In this document: positions 37,275 through 44,951 of the stretch, one piece after another | Position numbering within the stretch: position 1 is the stretch's first letter | Layout of the letters: the number at the start of each line of letters is the position of its first letter | Source of the DNA: Actinomycetota bacterium | Lineage (GTDB): Bacteria; Actinomycetota; Actinomycetes; JACCUZ01 | Assembly: GCA_030841035.1 (NCBI GenBank) | Contig: JAVEDI010000071.1 | Location: 1-47,618 of the forward strand | Length of the DNA: 47,618 nt | Direction: 5' to 3' | Notes under the pieces: generated by a model | What the model was told of the DNA's origin: nothing | Database searches by the model: none | What the model saw: the letters and a program-made list of their open reading frames with translations, nothing else | Translations under genes and position numbers: made by a program

Positions 37275-37882
37275 TCGACCTGCACGCCGGCGGCGCGCAG
37301 CTCGTCGACGGAGCGCTCGTCGTCGCCGTCGCTCAGGTTGACGAACTGGGTGAGCCGCAGCGGCACCTCGACGGCATAGCCGAGCCGCACCCCGTCGAGT
37401 GCCGTCTCCTTGACGCAGTAGTCACCGGCCAGCCCGACGACGACCAGCCGCTGCACCTCCGTCGGCAGCACGGACTGCAGCTGGGTCGCGACGGCCGCGC
37501 CGGTGACCGGGTCGCGCACCGAGAACCCGGAGTAGCCGTCCTCGCCGGACGTCCCCTTGCGCACGACCGGTCCCTCGACGAACAGGCCGGGGTGCAGCTG
37601 CGCGCCCCACGTGCTGGCGACGCAGTGCACCGGCCAGATGCCGCCGTCCTTCTCGAAGTGCGGTGTCGACTCGGGGTGCCAGTCCTGGGTGTAGACGACG
37701 GTCGCGCCGACGTTGCGCGCTGCGGTCACCTCGATGTTCACCGGCGCGACGACCTGCTCGCCGCCGGCGACGTACAGGCCGCCCTCGGGGTCGGCGAAGT
37801 CGTTCTGCACGTCGACCACGACCAGTGCCGTCGATCGGTCGTAGTGCTCAGCCCCCGTCGCTGCGGCTGGGCGGTCGGTCAT
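37271..37882 (-). CDS. pncA: Nicotinamidase
   Basis: 203-aa isochorismatase-fold amidase converting nicotinamide to nicotinate. The catalytic triad is D24 (VVDVQNDF), K109 (VVRKGTSGEDGYSGF) and C156 (GLAGDYCVKET). Metal ligands are D67, H69 and H75 (TQDWHPESTPHF). ATG 37882 overlaps the pncB stop by 4 nt, so NAD salvage genes pncB-pncA are coupled; the longer frame to 37945 lies wholly inside pncB and is rejected. Confidence 0.96.
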   Translation of the reverse strand: MTDRPAAATGAEHYDRSTALVVVDVQNDFADPEGGLYVAGGEQVVAPVNIEVTAARNVGATVVYTQDWHPESTPHFEKDGGIWPVHCVASTWGAQLHPGLFVEGPVVRKGTSGEDGYSGFSVRDPVTGAAVATQLQSVLPTEVQRLVVVGLAGDYCVKETALDGVRLGYAVEVPLRLTQFVNLSDGDDERSVDELRAAGVQVD

Positions 37883-39195
37883 CGAGGCTCCTCGTAGATG
37901 GTCGGGATGACCGGCTCGCCGCGCGAGAGCTTGAGGCCCTCCCATGGCAGAGTGGTTAGGCCGTGGCGCAGGTGCTCGCGCGACTGTTCGAGGGTGGGGA
38001 ACGGCGCGACGGGTTCTCCGCCCTTCAGGAACGGCACCTGCAGGAGCCGGTCGCCCTCCTGCCGGTCGGGCACGCCCTGGGAGCGCAGCACCTCGGCCAC
38101 CGCGGTGCCCGAGGGGCGGTGGCGGCGTACGGCGGTCTTGCGCCCGCCGTGGGTGCCCTTGTCCTCCGAGCGCTTCGCGACCGCTCGGCCGTCCACCTCG
38201 ACGAGCTTGTAGACGAAGCTCGCCGTCGGGGCACCCGAGCCGGTCACGACCGACGTACCGACGCCGTAGGCATCGACGGGCGCGCCCGCCAACGACGCCA
38301 GGCCGAACTCGTCGAGGTCACCGGAGAGCACGATGCGGGTCTTGGTGGCGCCGAGCTGGTCGAGCTGGGCGCGCGCCTGGTGGGCGAGGACCGCGAGGTC
38401 GCCCGAGTCGATGCGGATCGCGCCGAGCTCGGGCCCGGCCACCTCGATCGCCGTGCGGATGCCGGCCGCGATGTCGTAGGTGTCGACGAGCAGCGTGGTC
38501 GCGGGGCCGAGGGCGTCGACCTGGGAGCGGAACGCGTCGGTCTCGCGGTCGTGCAGCAGCGTGTAGGCGTGGGCGGCGGTGCCCGTGGTCGGCACGCCGT
38601 AGCGGTGGCCGGCGGCCAGGTTGGACGTCGCCGCGAAACCCGCGAGGTACGCCGCCCGCGCTGCAGCGACGGCCGCCTGCTCGTGGGTCCGGCGTGAACC
38701 CATCTCGATGCAGCCCCGGTCGCCCGCCGCGACGACCATCCGGGTCGCCGCCGATGCGACGGCCGTGTCGTGGTTGAGGATCGAGAGGGCCAGCGTCTCG
38801 AGCACGACCGCCTCGGCGAAGCTGCCCTCGACGGTGATCACCGGCGAGCCGGGGAAGTACAGCTCGCCCTCCGCGTAGGCCGTCACGTCGCCGCCGAACC
38901 GGTAGTCGGCCAGCCAGTCGCACGTTGTCTGGTCGATCACGCCGTCGCTGAGGAACGCCAGCTCGGCGGCGTCGTACCGCAGGGAGAGGATCGCCTCGAG
39001 CAGCCGGCCGGTGCCCGCGACCACGCCGTAGCGGCGGCCCTCGGGCAGCCGCCGGGCGAACAGCTCGAAGGTGCAGCGCCGATGGGCCGTGCCGTCACGC
39101 AGGGCCGCCTGCAGCATGGTGAGCTCGTAGTGGTCGGTGAGCAGCCCGGCGCTGCCGTCGGGCGGGCGGCTGTCGAGCGGAGGCGCGGTCGTCAC
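37879..39195 (-). CDS. pncB: Nicotinate phosphoribosyltransferase
   Basis: 438-aa enzyme making nicotinate mononucleotide from nicotinate and PRPP. LLTDHYELTMLQAAL near the N-terminus, SRRTHEQAAVAAARAAYLAGFAATSN, DTYDIAAGI, AIRIDSGDL and GVGTSVVTG are the family blocks, the last close to the PRPP phosphate site. Length and blocks match the actinobacterial PncB type. Start GTG 39195; the 23-nt gap to divergent clpS holds overlapping -10-like boxes. Confidence 0.96.
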   Translation of the reverse strand: MTTAPPLDSRPPDGSAGLLTDHYELTMLQAALRDGTAHRRCTFELFARRLPEGRRYGVVAGTGRLLEAILSLRYDAAELAFLSDGVIDQTTCDWLADYRFGGDVTAYAEGELYFPGSPVITVEGSFAEAVVLETLALSILNHDTAVASAATRMVVAAGDRGCIEMGSRRTHEQAAVAAARAAYLAGFAATSNLAAGHRYGVPTTGTAAHAYTLLHDRETDAFRSQVDALGPATTLLVDTYDIAAGIRTAIEVAGPELGAIRIDSGDLAVLAHQARAQLDQLGATKTRIVLSGDLDEFGLASLAGAPVDAYGVGTSVVTGSGAPTASFVYKLVEVDGRAVAKRSEDKGTHGGRKTAVRRHRPSGTAVAEVLRSQGVPDRQEGDRLLQVPFLKGGEPVAPFPTLEQSREHLRHGLTTLPWEGLKLSRGEPVIPTIYEEPR

Positions 39196-39202
39196 GGGCC
39201 TC

Positions 39203-39208
39203 AGCCTA
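39203..39208 (-). promoter_or_regulatory. -10-like hexamer TAGGCT before pncB
   Basis: On the minus strand TAGGCT ends 7 nt before GTG 39195, with no Shine-Dalgarno. It shares two base pairs with the opposite-strand box for clpS. Confidence 0.5.
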
Positions 39209-39212
39209 GATT
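39207..39212 (+). promoter_or_regulatory. -10-like hexamer TAGATT before clpS
   Basis: TAGATT ends 6 nt before ATG 39219, with no Shine-Dalgarno. Together with the minus-strand box it forms CCTAGATT around a shared CTAG core. Confidence 0.5.
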
Positions 39213-39218
39213 GGGGCC

Positions 39219-39509
39219 ATGTCGGTGGCCCCCGTCGAGATCGACGAACCAGAGATCGACGAGGTCGTCGTACCCGACAAGCCGTGGGTCACCATCGTCT
39301 GGAACGACCCGGTCAACCTGATGTCCTACGTCGCGTTCGTGCTGCAGAAGCACTTCGGCTACTCCAAGGAGAAGGCCACGGCGCTGATGCTCGACGTGCA
39401 CCAGAGGGGCAAGGCCGTGGTCTCCAACGGCACCCGCGAGGAGATGGAGCGCGACGTCGAGGCGATGCACGGCTACGGCTTGTGGGCGACGATGCAGCAC
39501 GACACATGA
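39219..39509 (+). CDS. clpS: ATP-dependent Clp protease adaptor
   Basis: 96-aa N-degron adaptor that delivers proteins with destabilising N-termini to ClpAP/Clp[28 protein letters not shown] contains the ClpS DPVN motif. [34 protein letters not shown] completes the fold and the N-end-rule pocket. The acidic N-terminal arm (about 20 residues) is typical. Its stop overlaps the DUF2017 start (ATGA), a conserved actinobacterial pair. Confidence 0.97.
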   Translation: MSVAPVEIDEPEIDEVVVPDKPWVTIVWNDPVNLMSYVAFVLQKHFGYSKEKATALMLDVHQRGKAVVSNGTREEMERDVEAMHGYGLWATMQHDT

Positions 39510-40135
39510 GTGACGACGCGAGGGGCGAGGACCTGTCCGGTGACGACCGGTCGGATGGGGACCGATCCAGTCAGGACGATATGGAGGACGACGACGTGTC
39601 GAGCGGGTTCCGGCGCTCGCGCAAGGGCCAGGTGGCGATGAGCCTCAGCCCCCAGGAGGCGCGGGTGATCCGCCACGTCCTCGGGGAGATGCTCGAGCTG
39701 CTCGGCCCGTCGGAGTCTCCGGACCAGGATCCGCTGGCGGCGGCGGTCGACATCGGCACGACGACCGTGGTCCCCGACGACAGCGCGCTCGCGCGGCTGT
39801 TCCCCGACGGCTACACCGACGACCCCGACGCCTCCGCCGACTTTCGCCGCTACACCGAGCCAGGGCTGCGGGAGGCCAAGCGGTCCGCGGCGCGCACCGC
39901 CCTGGCGACCCTGGGTGAGCCGGGCGGCAAGCGGGTGCTGACGACGGAGGAGTCCGAGGCGTGGCTGCGGGCCCTGAACGACACCCGGCTGGTGCTGGGG
40001 GAGCGGCTGGGCATCACCGAGGACTGGGACGAGCTGGTCGCCGGCCTGTCCGACGGTGATCCCCGGCTGGCGCTGTTCTGGGTCTACGACCGGCTGACCT
40101 ATCTCCAGGAGACCCTGGTCCGCGCCCTCTGGTGA
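39506..40135 (+). CDS. DUF2017 family protein
   Basis: 209 aa. The N-terminal 40 residues are highly acidic and probably disordered. The core ([32 protein letters not shown], then [20 protein letters not shown]-like and [14 protein letters not shown]) matches the DUF2017 family found next to clpS in actinobacteria. Function unknown; the gene order suggests a link to protein turnover. ATG 39506 is chosen for the 4-nt overlap with clpS; a later in-frame ATG within the acidic tail is possible. Confidence 0.88.
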   Translation: MSDDARGEDLSGDDRSDGDRSSQDDMEDDDVSSGFRRSRKGQVAMSLSPQEARVIRHVLGEMLELLGPSESPDQDPLAAAVDIGTTTVVPDDSALARLFPDGYTDDPDASADFRRYTEPGLREAKRSAARTALATLGEPGGKRVLTTEESEAWLRALNDTRLVLGERLGITEDWDELVAGLSDGDPRLALFWVYDRLTYLQETLVRALW

Positions 40136-40138
40136 GGC

Positions 40139-40267
40139 GCCGACCGGGCCCCCGCCCCACCCGCCCCACCCCGCCCCGCCGCCGTGCCGCCAGCAGGCCC
40201 GCCCCGCCCGCCCCGCCCCGCCCGCCCCCGGCCCTGCCCTCCGCCCCACCCCGCCCCGCCCGTTGCG
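40139..40267. repeat. C-rich tract preceding element copy 2
   Basis: Nearly pure CCCCGCC/CCCACC-type units; the complementary strand has G4 potential. Within it, 40184-40210 matches 40327-40353 at 26 of 27 positions, suggesting an older, eroded repeat unit. Confidence 0.75.
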
Positions 40268-40320
40268 GTGATCGTGAGGGGAAACAGCACCGGATCGGTG
40301 CCGATCCTCCTCACGATCAC
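40268..40320 (+). repeat. 53-bp dispersed palindromic element, copy 2
   Basis: Arms GTGATCGTGAGG and CCTCACGATCAC (12 bp perfect) surround an inner hairpin GCACCG-GAT-CGGTGC. It is identical to copy 3 and differs at four positions from copy 1 at 13486-13538 read on the opposite strand. Confidence 0.88.
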
Positions 40321-40358
40321 GGATGGGTGCCGTCAGCAGGCCCGCCCCGCCCGTTGCG

Positions 40359-40411
40359 GTGATCGTGAGGGGAAACAGCACCGGATCGGTGCCGATCCTC
40401 CTCACGATCAC
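40359..40411 (+). repeat. 53-bp dispersed palindromic element, copy 3
   Basis: Identical to copy 2, 91 bp downstream and in the same orientation. The 38-nt spacer between them is mostly C-rich flank. Confidence 0.88.
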
Positions 40412-40444
40412 GGACGGACACGGGGGGAGGCGCCGGCAGGGCGG

Positions 40445-40531
40445 TCAGCGGCAGAACGCGGTCACCGCTCAGGCGGCGCCGAGGTCACCGCTCAGCGGCA
40501 GAACGCGGGCACCGCTCAGGCGGCGCCGAGG
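40445..40531. repeat. 47-bp tandem duplication at the CHAT gene 3' end
   Basis: TCAGCGGCAGAACGCGG and following bases at 40445-40484 recur at 40492-40531 with one mismatch. The second unit contains the stop codon (40516-40518) and last codons of the CHAT gene; the first carries a copy beyond the stop. Confidence 0.8.
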
Positions 40532-43167
40532 GCGATGAACGACTGGCCCGTCGCGGCGAGCACCGGGTCGTCGGTCCCCAGCGCCATCCGGGCCCGGTGC
40601 AGCGCCGCAGCGAGCGTCGCACCGTCGCGCAGCTGCTCGTGCACCGCGACCATCAGCGCCACGGTGGCCGCGTCGTTGACCTGCAGGACGCTGGCGAGCA
40701 GCCCGGCGCTGCCCATGCCGATCAGGGCGCTGGACAGACCGAGCAGCTCGTCCGCGCCAGCGACGGTCCCCAGCCCCGAGTCGCAGCTGGAGAGCACCAG
40801 CCGGTGGGGCGGCCGGCGCAGCCGTTCGAGGTCGTGCACCGTCAGCGGACCGTCCGTCATGCGCAGACAGCTGAACAGCGCGTTGTCCGCCCGGAAGGTG
40901 CCGTGCGCGGCGATGTGCGCCAGCGACGCGCCGTTCAGTGCCTCGAGTACGTCGTCGGCGGTGGCCCCCGGCCCGTCGAGCAGGCGGGCGTCGGCATAGA
41001 AGCCGGCCACCTTCGCAACCTCCGCCCCACCGGTCTCCAGACCGGGGCCGACCACGAGCGTCACGCGGTCGCCGGCAGGCGGGCTGACGTGGCGCGCGCG
41101 CAACCAGCTGGTGGCCGACGGCGCGACGCTTACCTCGCGGTCCCTCAGCGAGGGCAGCAGCGACCACGGCACCGCGTGCAGCCGTCCCGACGGCACCACG
41201 AGCACCGCTCCGTCGCCGAGCCGGTCGACGGCCGGCCCGAGCAGCGCCTTCTCCAAGGACCCCGCGGCCGCCTGCAACGACACGGCGGACGCGCGGATCA
41301 GCGCCGGACTGGCGGCCGCTGCGATGCGGCGCAGACCGAACAGGGCGAACTCCAGCTCCGACAGCGCCGTCGCGGTAGGCCCCACCGTGTGCAAAACCAC
41401 GTGGCGCCGCCCCACCGTCACGACGTGCAGCACGTCGTCGACCTCCACCAGCTCGACGAGGGTCGTGTCGCCGAGCTCTTCTCGCAACCGCCGCAGGTCG
41501 AAGCGCTCCCGCGCACCCGCCGCCGTGCCGCTGGTCCGCAGCATCCGCCGCCGCACAGAGGCCTCGATGCGCGACTGCTCATGCTCCAGGCTCGTCGTCG
41601 GCTGCCCTTCCCCCCGAGCCTCGCCGATGCGGCGCGTCACGTCGCGCAGGGCCGAGAGCTCCAGGGCGAGACCGGCGTCGTCGGGGGGGCGTACCGGCGC
41701 GGCGGTCAGGGCAGTAGCCCGCCACCGCTCGCTGCACTGCAGCAGCCTCTGGGGGCTGCGCGTGCGGATGGCGTGCCTGGTCGCGATCGAGGCGAGCTCT
41801 GCGCCGTGCACGGTCCCGCGCGCCCGCATCTCGGTAGCGCCTAGCGTGAGCTGGTGCTGATCGAGCAGGTCCAGCCCACGTCGGCTGGCGCTCAGCAGGC
41901 GCCGGGCGTCACCGCTCGCCTCGGCCTGGAGCGCCTGGGCGAGCCAGCCGGTCGCGCGAGATATCGAGGGCCCACGACGCCGCGCCAGGGCGGCGACGTC
42001 CAGATGGCTGCGTGCCGCGTCGTCGTCGCGGACGGACAGCGCGATGCGGCCGGCAAGCAGATGGGCCTCGACGGCCTCTGCCGAGTCGTGGAACGTGCTC
42101 AGCTGGTCGGCGACGGCGCTCGCCTGCTGAAGCAACGATCTCGACCCCTCGCCGCTGAGCCAGCGAGCCAGGATCACCACCCGCTGCGCGCGCAGCACCC
42201 AGGGGGCACGTTGCTGGACGCGGAAGGAGCGGGCAGCCGCCTCGGCGAAGTCCCGGGCCGTCCGCGCGTCCCCGGCGGCCAGCCCGGCCGAGGCTGCGGT
42301 GAGCATGGCTTCCGCGCGGGCGTCCGCGCGCGCCGTGTTGCCCTCGAGGAGCTGTACGGCGTTCGTGGCGTGGCGCCGGGCGTCGTCGGGCATCCCGGCT
42401 GCGAGCAGCACCCGGCAGCGGTCGAGCTCGAGCTCGGCGTCGCGGGCTCCGACCGCCTCGTACATCGTCTCCGCCGCGTCGTAGTGCCCGAGGGCGGTCG
42501 GCAGGTTCCCGGCGCGGAACGCCACATGACCCCGGTTGTGCCGTGCCCAGACCGACTCCAGCTGTTGACCGGTCTCGCGCATCAGCTCCTCGCTGCGGCG
42601 CAGGTCCCGGTCGGAACGGGTCCACTCACCCAGGTCGTCGTAGACCATCGCACGCGCCGTGAGTGCTCGCGCCTCGTAGACCGTGTCGTGTGCGGAGCGC
42701 AGGGACGGGATGGCGGCACGGAGGTCGTTCATCGCCTCGCCGTGACGACCCATCATGCGCAGCACACCACCGCGACGCATGCGGATCCGTGCGGCGTGCA
42801 CCCCGGTGGCCGTCGAGAGCGCGCCGTCGAGCTCGGCCAGCGCCTCCCGGATGCGTCCGGCCACCGCCAGCGTCGAGCCGAGCGTCGCGCGCGCGTCGGC
42901 GGCCCGGTCGGTCAGGCCGCTGCGCTCGGCGGCACGCACCGCCTGTCGCGCGCACCGCAGTGCGGCCGCGCCGTCACCGAGCTCGCGGTGGGCGATGCTC
43001 ATCGCCTGCAGCGCGTAGGAAGCCTGCTCGTCGTCAGGCCTCGCCGCCATGATCGCCCGACCTCGCCCGATGGCCTCGGCGGGCAGGGACATGGCGAGCC
43101 GCAGGATCTCGTCGCCCGCGAATGCATCACGGCCGCGGCGCGCGGCCTCTACCCTGCGGTGAGCCAC
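40516..43167 (-). CDS. TPR-CHAT caspase-like protease
   Basis: 883 aa, no signal peptide or membrane span, so cytosolic. Residues about 20-520 are helical repeats of TPR type (for example AIAHRELGDGAAALRCARQAVRAA and GHYDAAETMYEAVGARDAEL). Residues about 590-883 are a CHAT domain, the caspase/separase-like cysteine protease fold, with the dyad H755 (HIAAHGTFR) and C795 (LSSCDSGLG) intact and the terminal MGSAGLLASVLQVND and LHRARMAL helices present. TPR-CHAT proteins are activated by partner or ligand binding to the TPR part. GTG 43167 is chosen because TACGAT lies 7 nt upstream; the longer frame to 43254 overlaps the subtilisin gene. It is divergent from that gene across 52 nt. Confidence 0.9.
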   Translation of the reverse strand: MAHRRVEAARRGRDAFAGDEILRLAMSLPAEAIGRGRAIMAARPDDEQASYALQAMSIAHRELGDGAAALRCARQAVRAAERSGLTDRAADARATLGSTLAVAGRIREALAELDGALSTATGVHAARIRMRRGGVLRMMGRHGEAMNDLRAAIPSLRSAHDTVYEARALTARAMVYDDLGEWTRSDRDLRRSEELMRETGQQLESVWARHNRGHVAFRAGNLPTALGHYDAAETMYEAVGARDAELELDRCRVLLAAGMPDDARRHATNAVQLLEGNTARADARAEAMLTAASAGLAAGDARTARDFAEAAARSFRVQQRAPWVLRAQRVVILARWLSGEGSRSLLQQASAVADQLSTFHDSAEAVEAHLLAGRIALSVRDDDAARSHLDVAALARRRGPSISRATGWLAQALQAEASGDARRLLSASRRGLDLLDQHQLTLGATEMRARGTVHGAELASIATRHAIRTRSPQRLLQCSERWRATALTAAPVRPPDDAGLALELSALRDVTRRIGEARGEGQPTTSLEHEQSRIEASVRRRMLRTSGTAAGARERFDLRRLREELGDTTLVELVEVDDVLHVVTVGRRHVVLHTVGPTATALSELEFALFGLRRIAAAASPALIRASAVSLQAAAGSLEKALLGPAVDRLGDGAVLVVPSGRLHAVPWSLLPSLRDREVSVAPSATSWLRARHVSPPAGDRVTLVVGPGLETGGAEVAKVAGFYADARLLDGPGATADDVLEALNGASLAHIAAHGTFRADNALFSCLRMTDGPLTVHDLERLRRPPHRLVLSSCDSGLGTVAGADELLGLSSALIGMGSAGLLASVLQVNDAATVALMVAVHEQLRDGATLAAALHRARMALGTDDPVLAATGQSFIALGAA

Positions 43168-43174
43168 GGTGCCG

Positions 43175-43180
43175 ATCGTA
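43175..43180 (-). promoter_or_regulatory. -10-like hexamer TACGAT before CHAT gene
   Basis: On the minus strand TACGAT ends 7 nt before GTG 43167 with no Shine-Dalgarno, fitting a leaderless transcript. It lies in the 52-nt gap shared with the subtilisin gene. Confidence 0.45.
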
Positions 43181-43219
43181 GGGATGTTCGGCCAGCGACG
43201 TGTCTGGGGAGTGATCCGC

Positions 43220-44446
43220 ATGGCGACACAGGGTCCCGATGCAACGGCGAGCAAGTTCCGCGCCGAGGTCGACCTGGTTCTCGGGAGGCACCCGGACGTC
43301 GATGTGTCGCCCGGAGACTGGCGCGAGCAAGGCGACTACGCCTACCTCTACCGCAAGGGGGAGTTCCTGGTCGCAGACCGCGACCTGGAGCGGGCCTTCC
43401 GTGAGCTGCGGGCCCTGGAGGTGGACGCCGAGGTCAAGGACACTCTGCAGGAGGGTGTCACGCTGCTGCGAGCCGACGGTGTCGAGGTGGAGACCGTGCT
43501 CGATCGCCTCGATGCCCAGCTGGGCCCGGGCGTGGTGACGCCCAACCACATGCTGTCCGTGTGCCCCAAGATGGGCCTGTGCCCGGCGACGGAACCGGCG
43601 GTGTCGGCGTCGGCTCAGCCGCGGCCGGCGGTCGCGGCCGTCAAGGAGGGCAAGGGGGTGCGGGTCGCGGTCGTCGACACCGGATTTCTCAACGCTCGGC
43701 GGGACAAGCCGTGGCTCGCCGACGTGATCGTCGATCCGGTGGACGTCGAGGACCCGGACTCGTGGCCGGCCGCGGACGGGTTCATCGACCCCTACGCGGG
43801 TCACGGCACGTTCATCGCGGGCGTCCTGCGGTGCATCGCGCCGGGCGCTGAGGTGACCGTCGAACAGGTCATCGACCAGGCCGGCGTGGTGTCGGAGTCG
43901 GACCTGATCAAGCAACTCGGTGACGCCCTGGCCAAGAGCCCCGACGTCATCAGCTTCTCGGCCGGCACCTACACCCGGCGCAACATCGCGCCCAAGGCGT
44001 TCGTCGAGTTCTACGAGAACCGGCTCAGGCACCACAAGGGTGTCGTCCTCGTGGCCGCGGCCGGGAACGACGCGACGCGCTCGCCATTCTGGCCGGCTGC
44101 CTTCCCGTGGGCGGTCTCCGTCGGAGCCCTCGACGCGTCCGGGCGCGACCGCGCCGACTTCTCGAACTTCGGCGGCTGGGTCGACGTCTACGCGCCCGGC
44201 GAGGCGCTGGTCAACGCGTACGCGACAGGAAAGTACAAGTGCGTCGTCGACCCCACCGACATCCGCACGTTCACCGACGGCATGTGCGAGTGGAGCGGTA
44301 CCTCCTTCTCCACCCCCGTCGTCGCCGGGCTCATCGCTGCCCGGATGGCGCGCACCGGCGAGAACGGTCAGCAGGCGGCCAGGAAGCTGCTCAAGGCCGC
44401 CCGCATCCAGTCGACCCCGGGGGTCGGCCCGCGCCTCTGGTTCTGA
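43220..44446 (+). CDS. Cytosolic S8 subtilisin-like serine protease
   Basis: 408 aa without a signal peptide or membrane anchor. Residues 1 to about 120 form an uncharacterised N-terminal domain, followed by a Pro/Ala linker with SVCPKMGLCPATEP. The S8 domain (about 145-400) has the triad D153 (VVDTGF), H195 (AGHGTF) and S362 (SGTSFSTP), plus oxyanion N283 (AAAGND). GGGGAG lies 9 nt before ATG 43220; the in-frame extension to 43169 would cross the CHAT promoter. The N-terminal domain may act as an inhibitory propeptide or a sensor. Gene order suggests functional pairing with the divergent CHAT protease. It could alternatively be a stand-alone intracellular protease. Confidence 0.9.
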   Translation: MATQGPDATASKFRAEVDLVLGRHPDVDVSPGDWREQGDYAYLYRKGEFLVADRDLERAFRELRALEVDAEVKDTLQEGVTLLRADGVEVETVLDRLDAQLGPGVVTPNHMLSVCPKMGLCPATEPAVSASAQPRPAVAAVKEGKGVRVAVVDTGFLNARRDKPWLADVIVDPVDVEDPDSWPAADGFIDPYAGHGTFIAGVLRCIAPGAEVTVEQVIDQAGVVSESDLIKQLGDALAKSPDVISFSAGTYTRRNIAPKAFVEFYENRLRHHKGVVLVAAAGNDATRSPFWPAAFPWAVSVGALDASGRDRADFSNFGGWVDVYAPGEALVNAYATGKYKCVVDPTDIRTFTDGMCEWSGTSFSTPVVAGLIAARMARTGENGQQAARKLLKAARIQSTPGVGPRLWF

Positions 44447-44465
44447 GCCGGCCCGGCCCGGCCCG

Positions 44466-44471
44466 TAGGCT
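44466..44471 (+). promoter_or_regulatory. -10-like hexamer TAGGCT before mec
   Basis: TAGGCT ends 6 nt before GTG 44478 and no Shine-Dalgarno is present, consistent with a leaderless mec-cysO-cysM transcript independent of the protease gene upstream. Confidence 0.5.
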
Positions 44472-44477
44472 GGTCGG

Positions 44478-44951
44478 GTGCTGGAGATCGACCAGGCGAC
44501 GTACGACGCCATCGTGGCCCACGCCCGACGGGACCATCCCGACGAGGCGTGCGGCGTCGTCGCGGGCCCGGCCGGGTCCGACCGTCCCGAGCGGTTCGTC
44601 GCCATGCTCAACGCCGCCCGGTCGCCGACGTTCTACGAGTTCGACTCCCACGACCTGCTGGCGCTCTACCGCCAGATGGACGACCGCGACGAGGAGCCCG
44701 TCGTGATCTACCACTCGCACACGGCCACCGAGGCCTACCCGTCGCGCACCGACATCTCCCTCGCCATGGAGCCCGGCGCCCACTACGTGCTCGTCTCGAC
44801 CCGTGAGCCGGGGACGGTCGAGTTCCGGTCGTACCGGATCGTGGACGGCGAGGTCACCGAGGAAGAGGTCAGCGTCGTCCCGGTGTTGAAGGACCGAGAG
44901 TCGCCCCCGCACGAACCTGCCACCACCGATCGAGAGGCAAGCCAACGATGA
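44478..44951 (+). CDS. mec: JAMM/M67 metalloprotease acting on CysO
   Basis: 157 aa. The JAMM zinc site is complete: E23 (DEACGVV), H79 and H81, S89 and D92 in HSHTATEAYPSRTD. In M. tuberculosis, Mec releases cysteine from the CysO-cysteine adduct. The gene lies directly before cysO with a 4-nt overlap (ATGA). The C-terminal 25 residues are polar and variable. Confidence 0.95.
   Translation: MLEIDQATYDAIVAHARRDHPDEACGVVAGPAGSDRPERFVAMLNAARSPTFYEFDSHDLLALYRQMDDRDEEPVVIYHSHTATEAYPSRTDISLAMEPGAHYVLVSTREPGTVEFRSYRIVDGEVTEEEVSVVPVLKDRESPPHEPATTDREASQR

Larger units (their letters stand above)
40250..40414 (+). repeat. Tandem duplication of 74 bp at 91-bp period
   Basis: 40250-40323 and 40341-40414 appear identical over 74 nt: 18 nt of C-rich flank ending in GTTGCG, the 53-bp palindrome, and GGA. 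This is a recent tandem copy of flank plus element. Confidence 0.85.
40136..40515. other. Repeat-filled convergent intergenic region
   Basis: 380 nt between DUF2017 (+) and the CHAT gene (-). In order: a C-rich tract (40139-40267), palindromic element copy 2, a 38-nt spacer, copy 3, a short G-rich run, and a 47-bp tandem duplication that copies the 3' end of the CHAT gene. No protein gene is supported here. Confidence 0.8.

Noticed and set aside
37949-37980. tRNA D-arm-like sequence GCAGAGTGGTTAGGC on the plus strand
   Set aside because: It lies inside pncB codons on the opposite strand, with no matching acceptor stem, anticodon arm or T-loop around it.
40268-40411. Two direct repeats that resemble a short CRISPR array
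   Set aside because: The repeat is 53 bp and palindromic, there are only two units, and the spacer is made of the same C-rich flank; no cas gene is nearby.
40184-40999. Plus-strand open frame starting in the C-rich repeats
   Set aside because: It is Pro/Arg/Ser-rich, starts within the repeat array and is antisense to the CHAT domain.
43168-43254. Longer CHAT start at 43254 and longer subtilisin start at 43169
   Set aside because: Each would read through the other gene's promoter or coding start; the chosen starts have a -10 box or a ribosome site at proper spacing.
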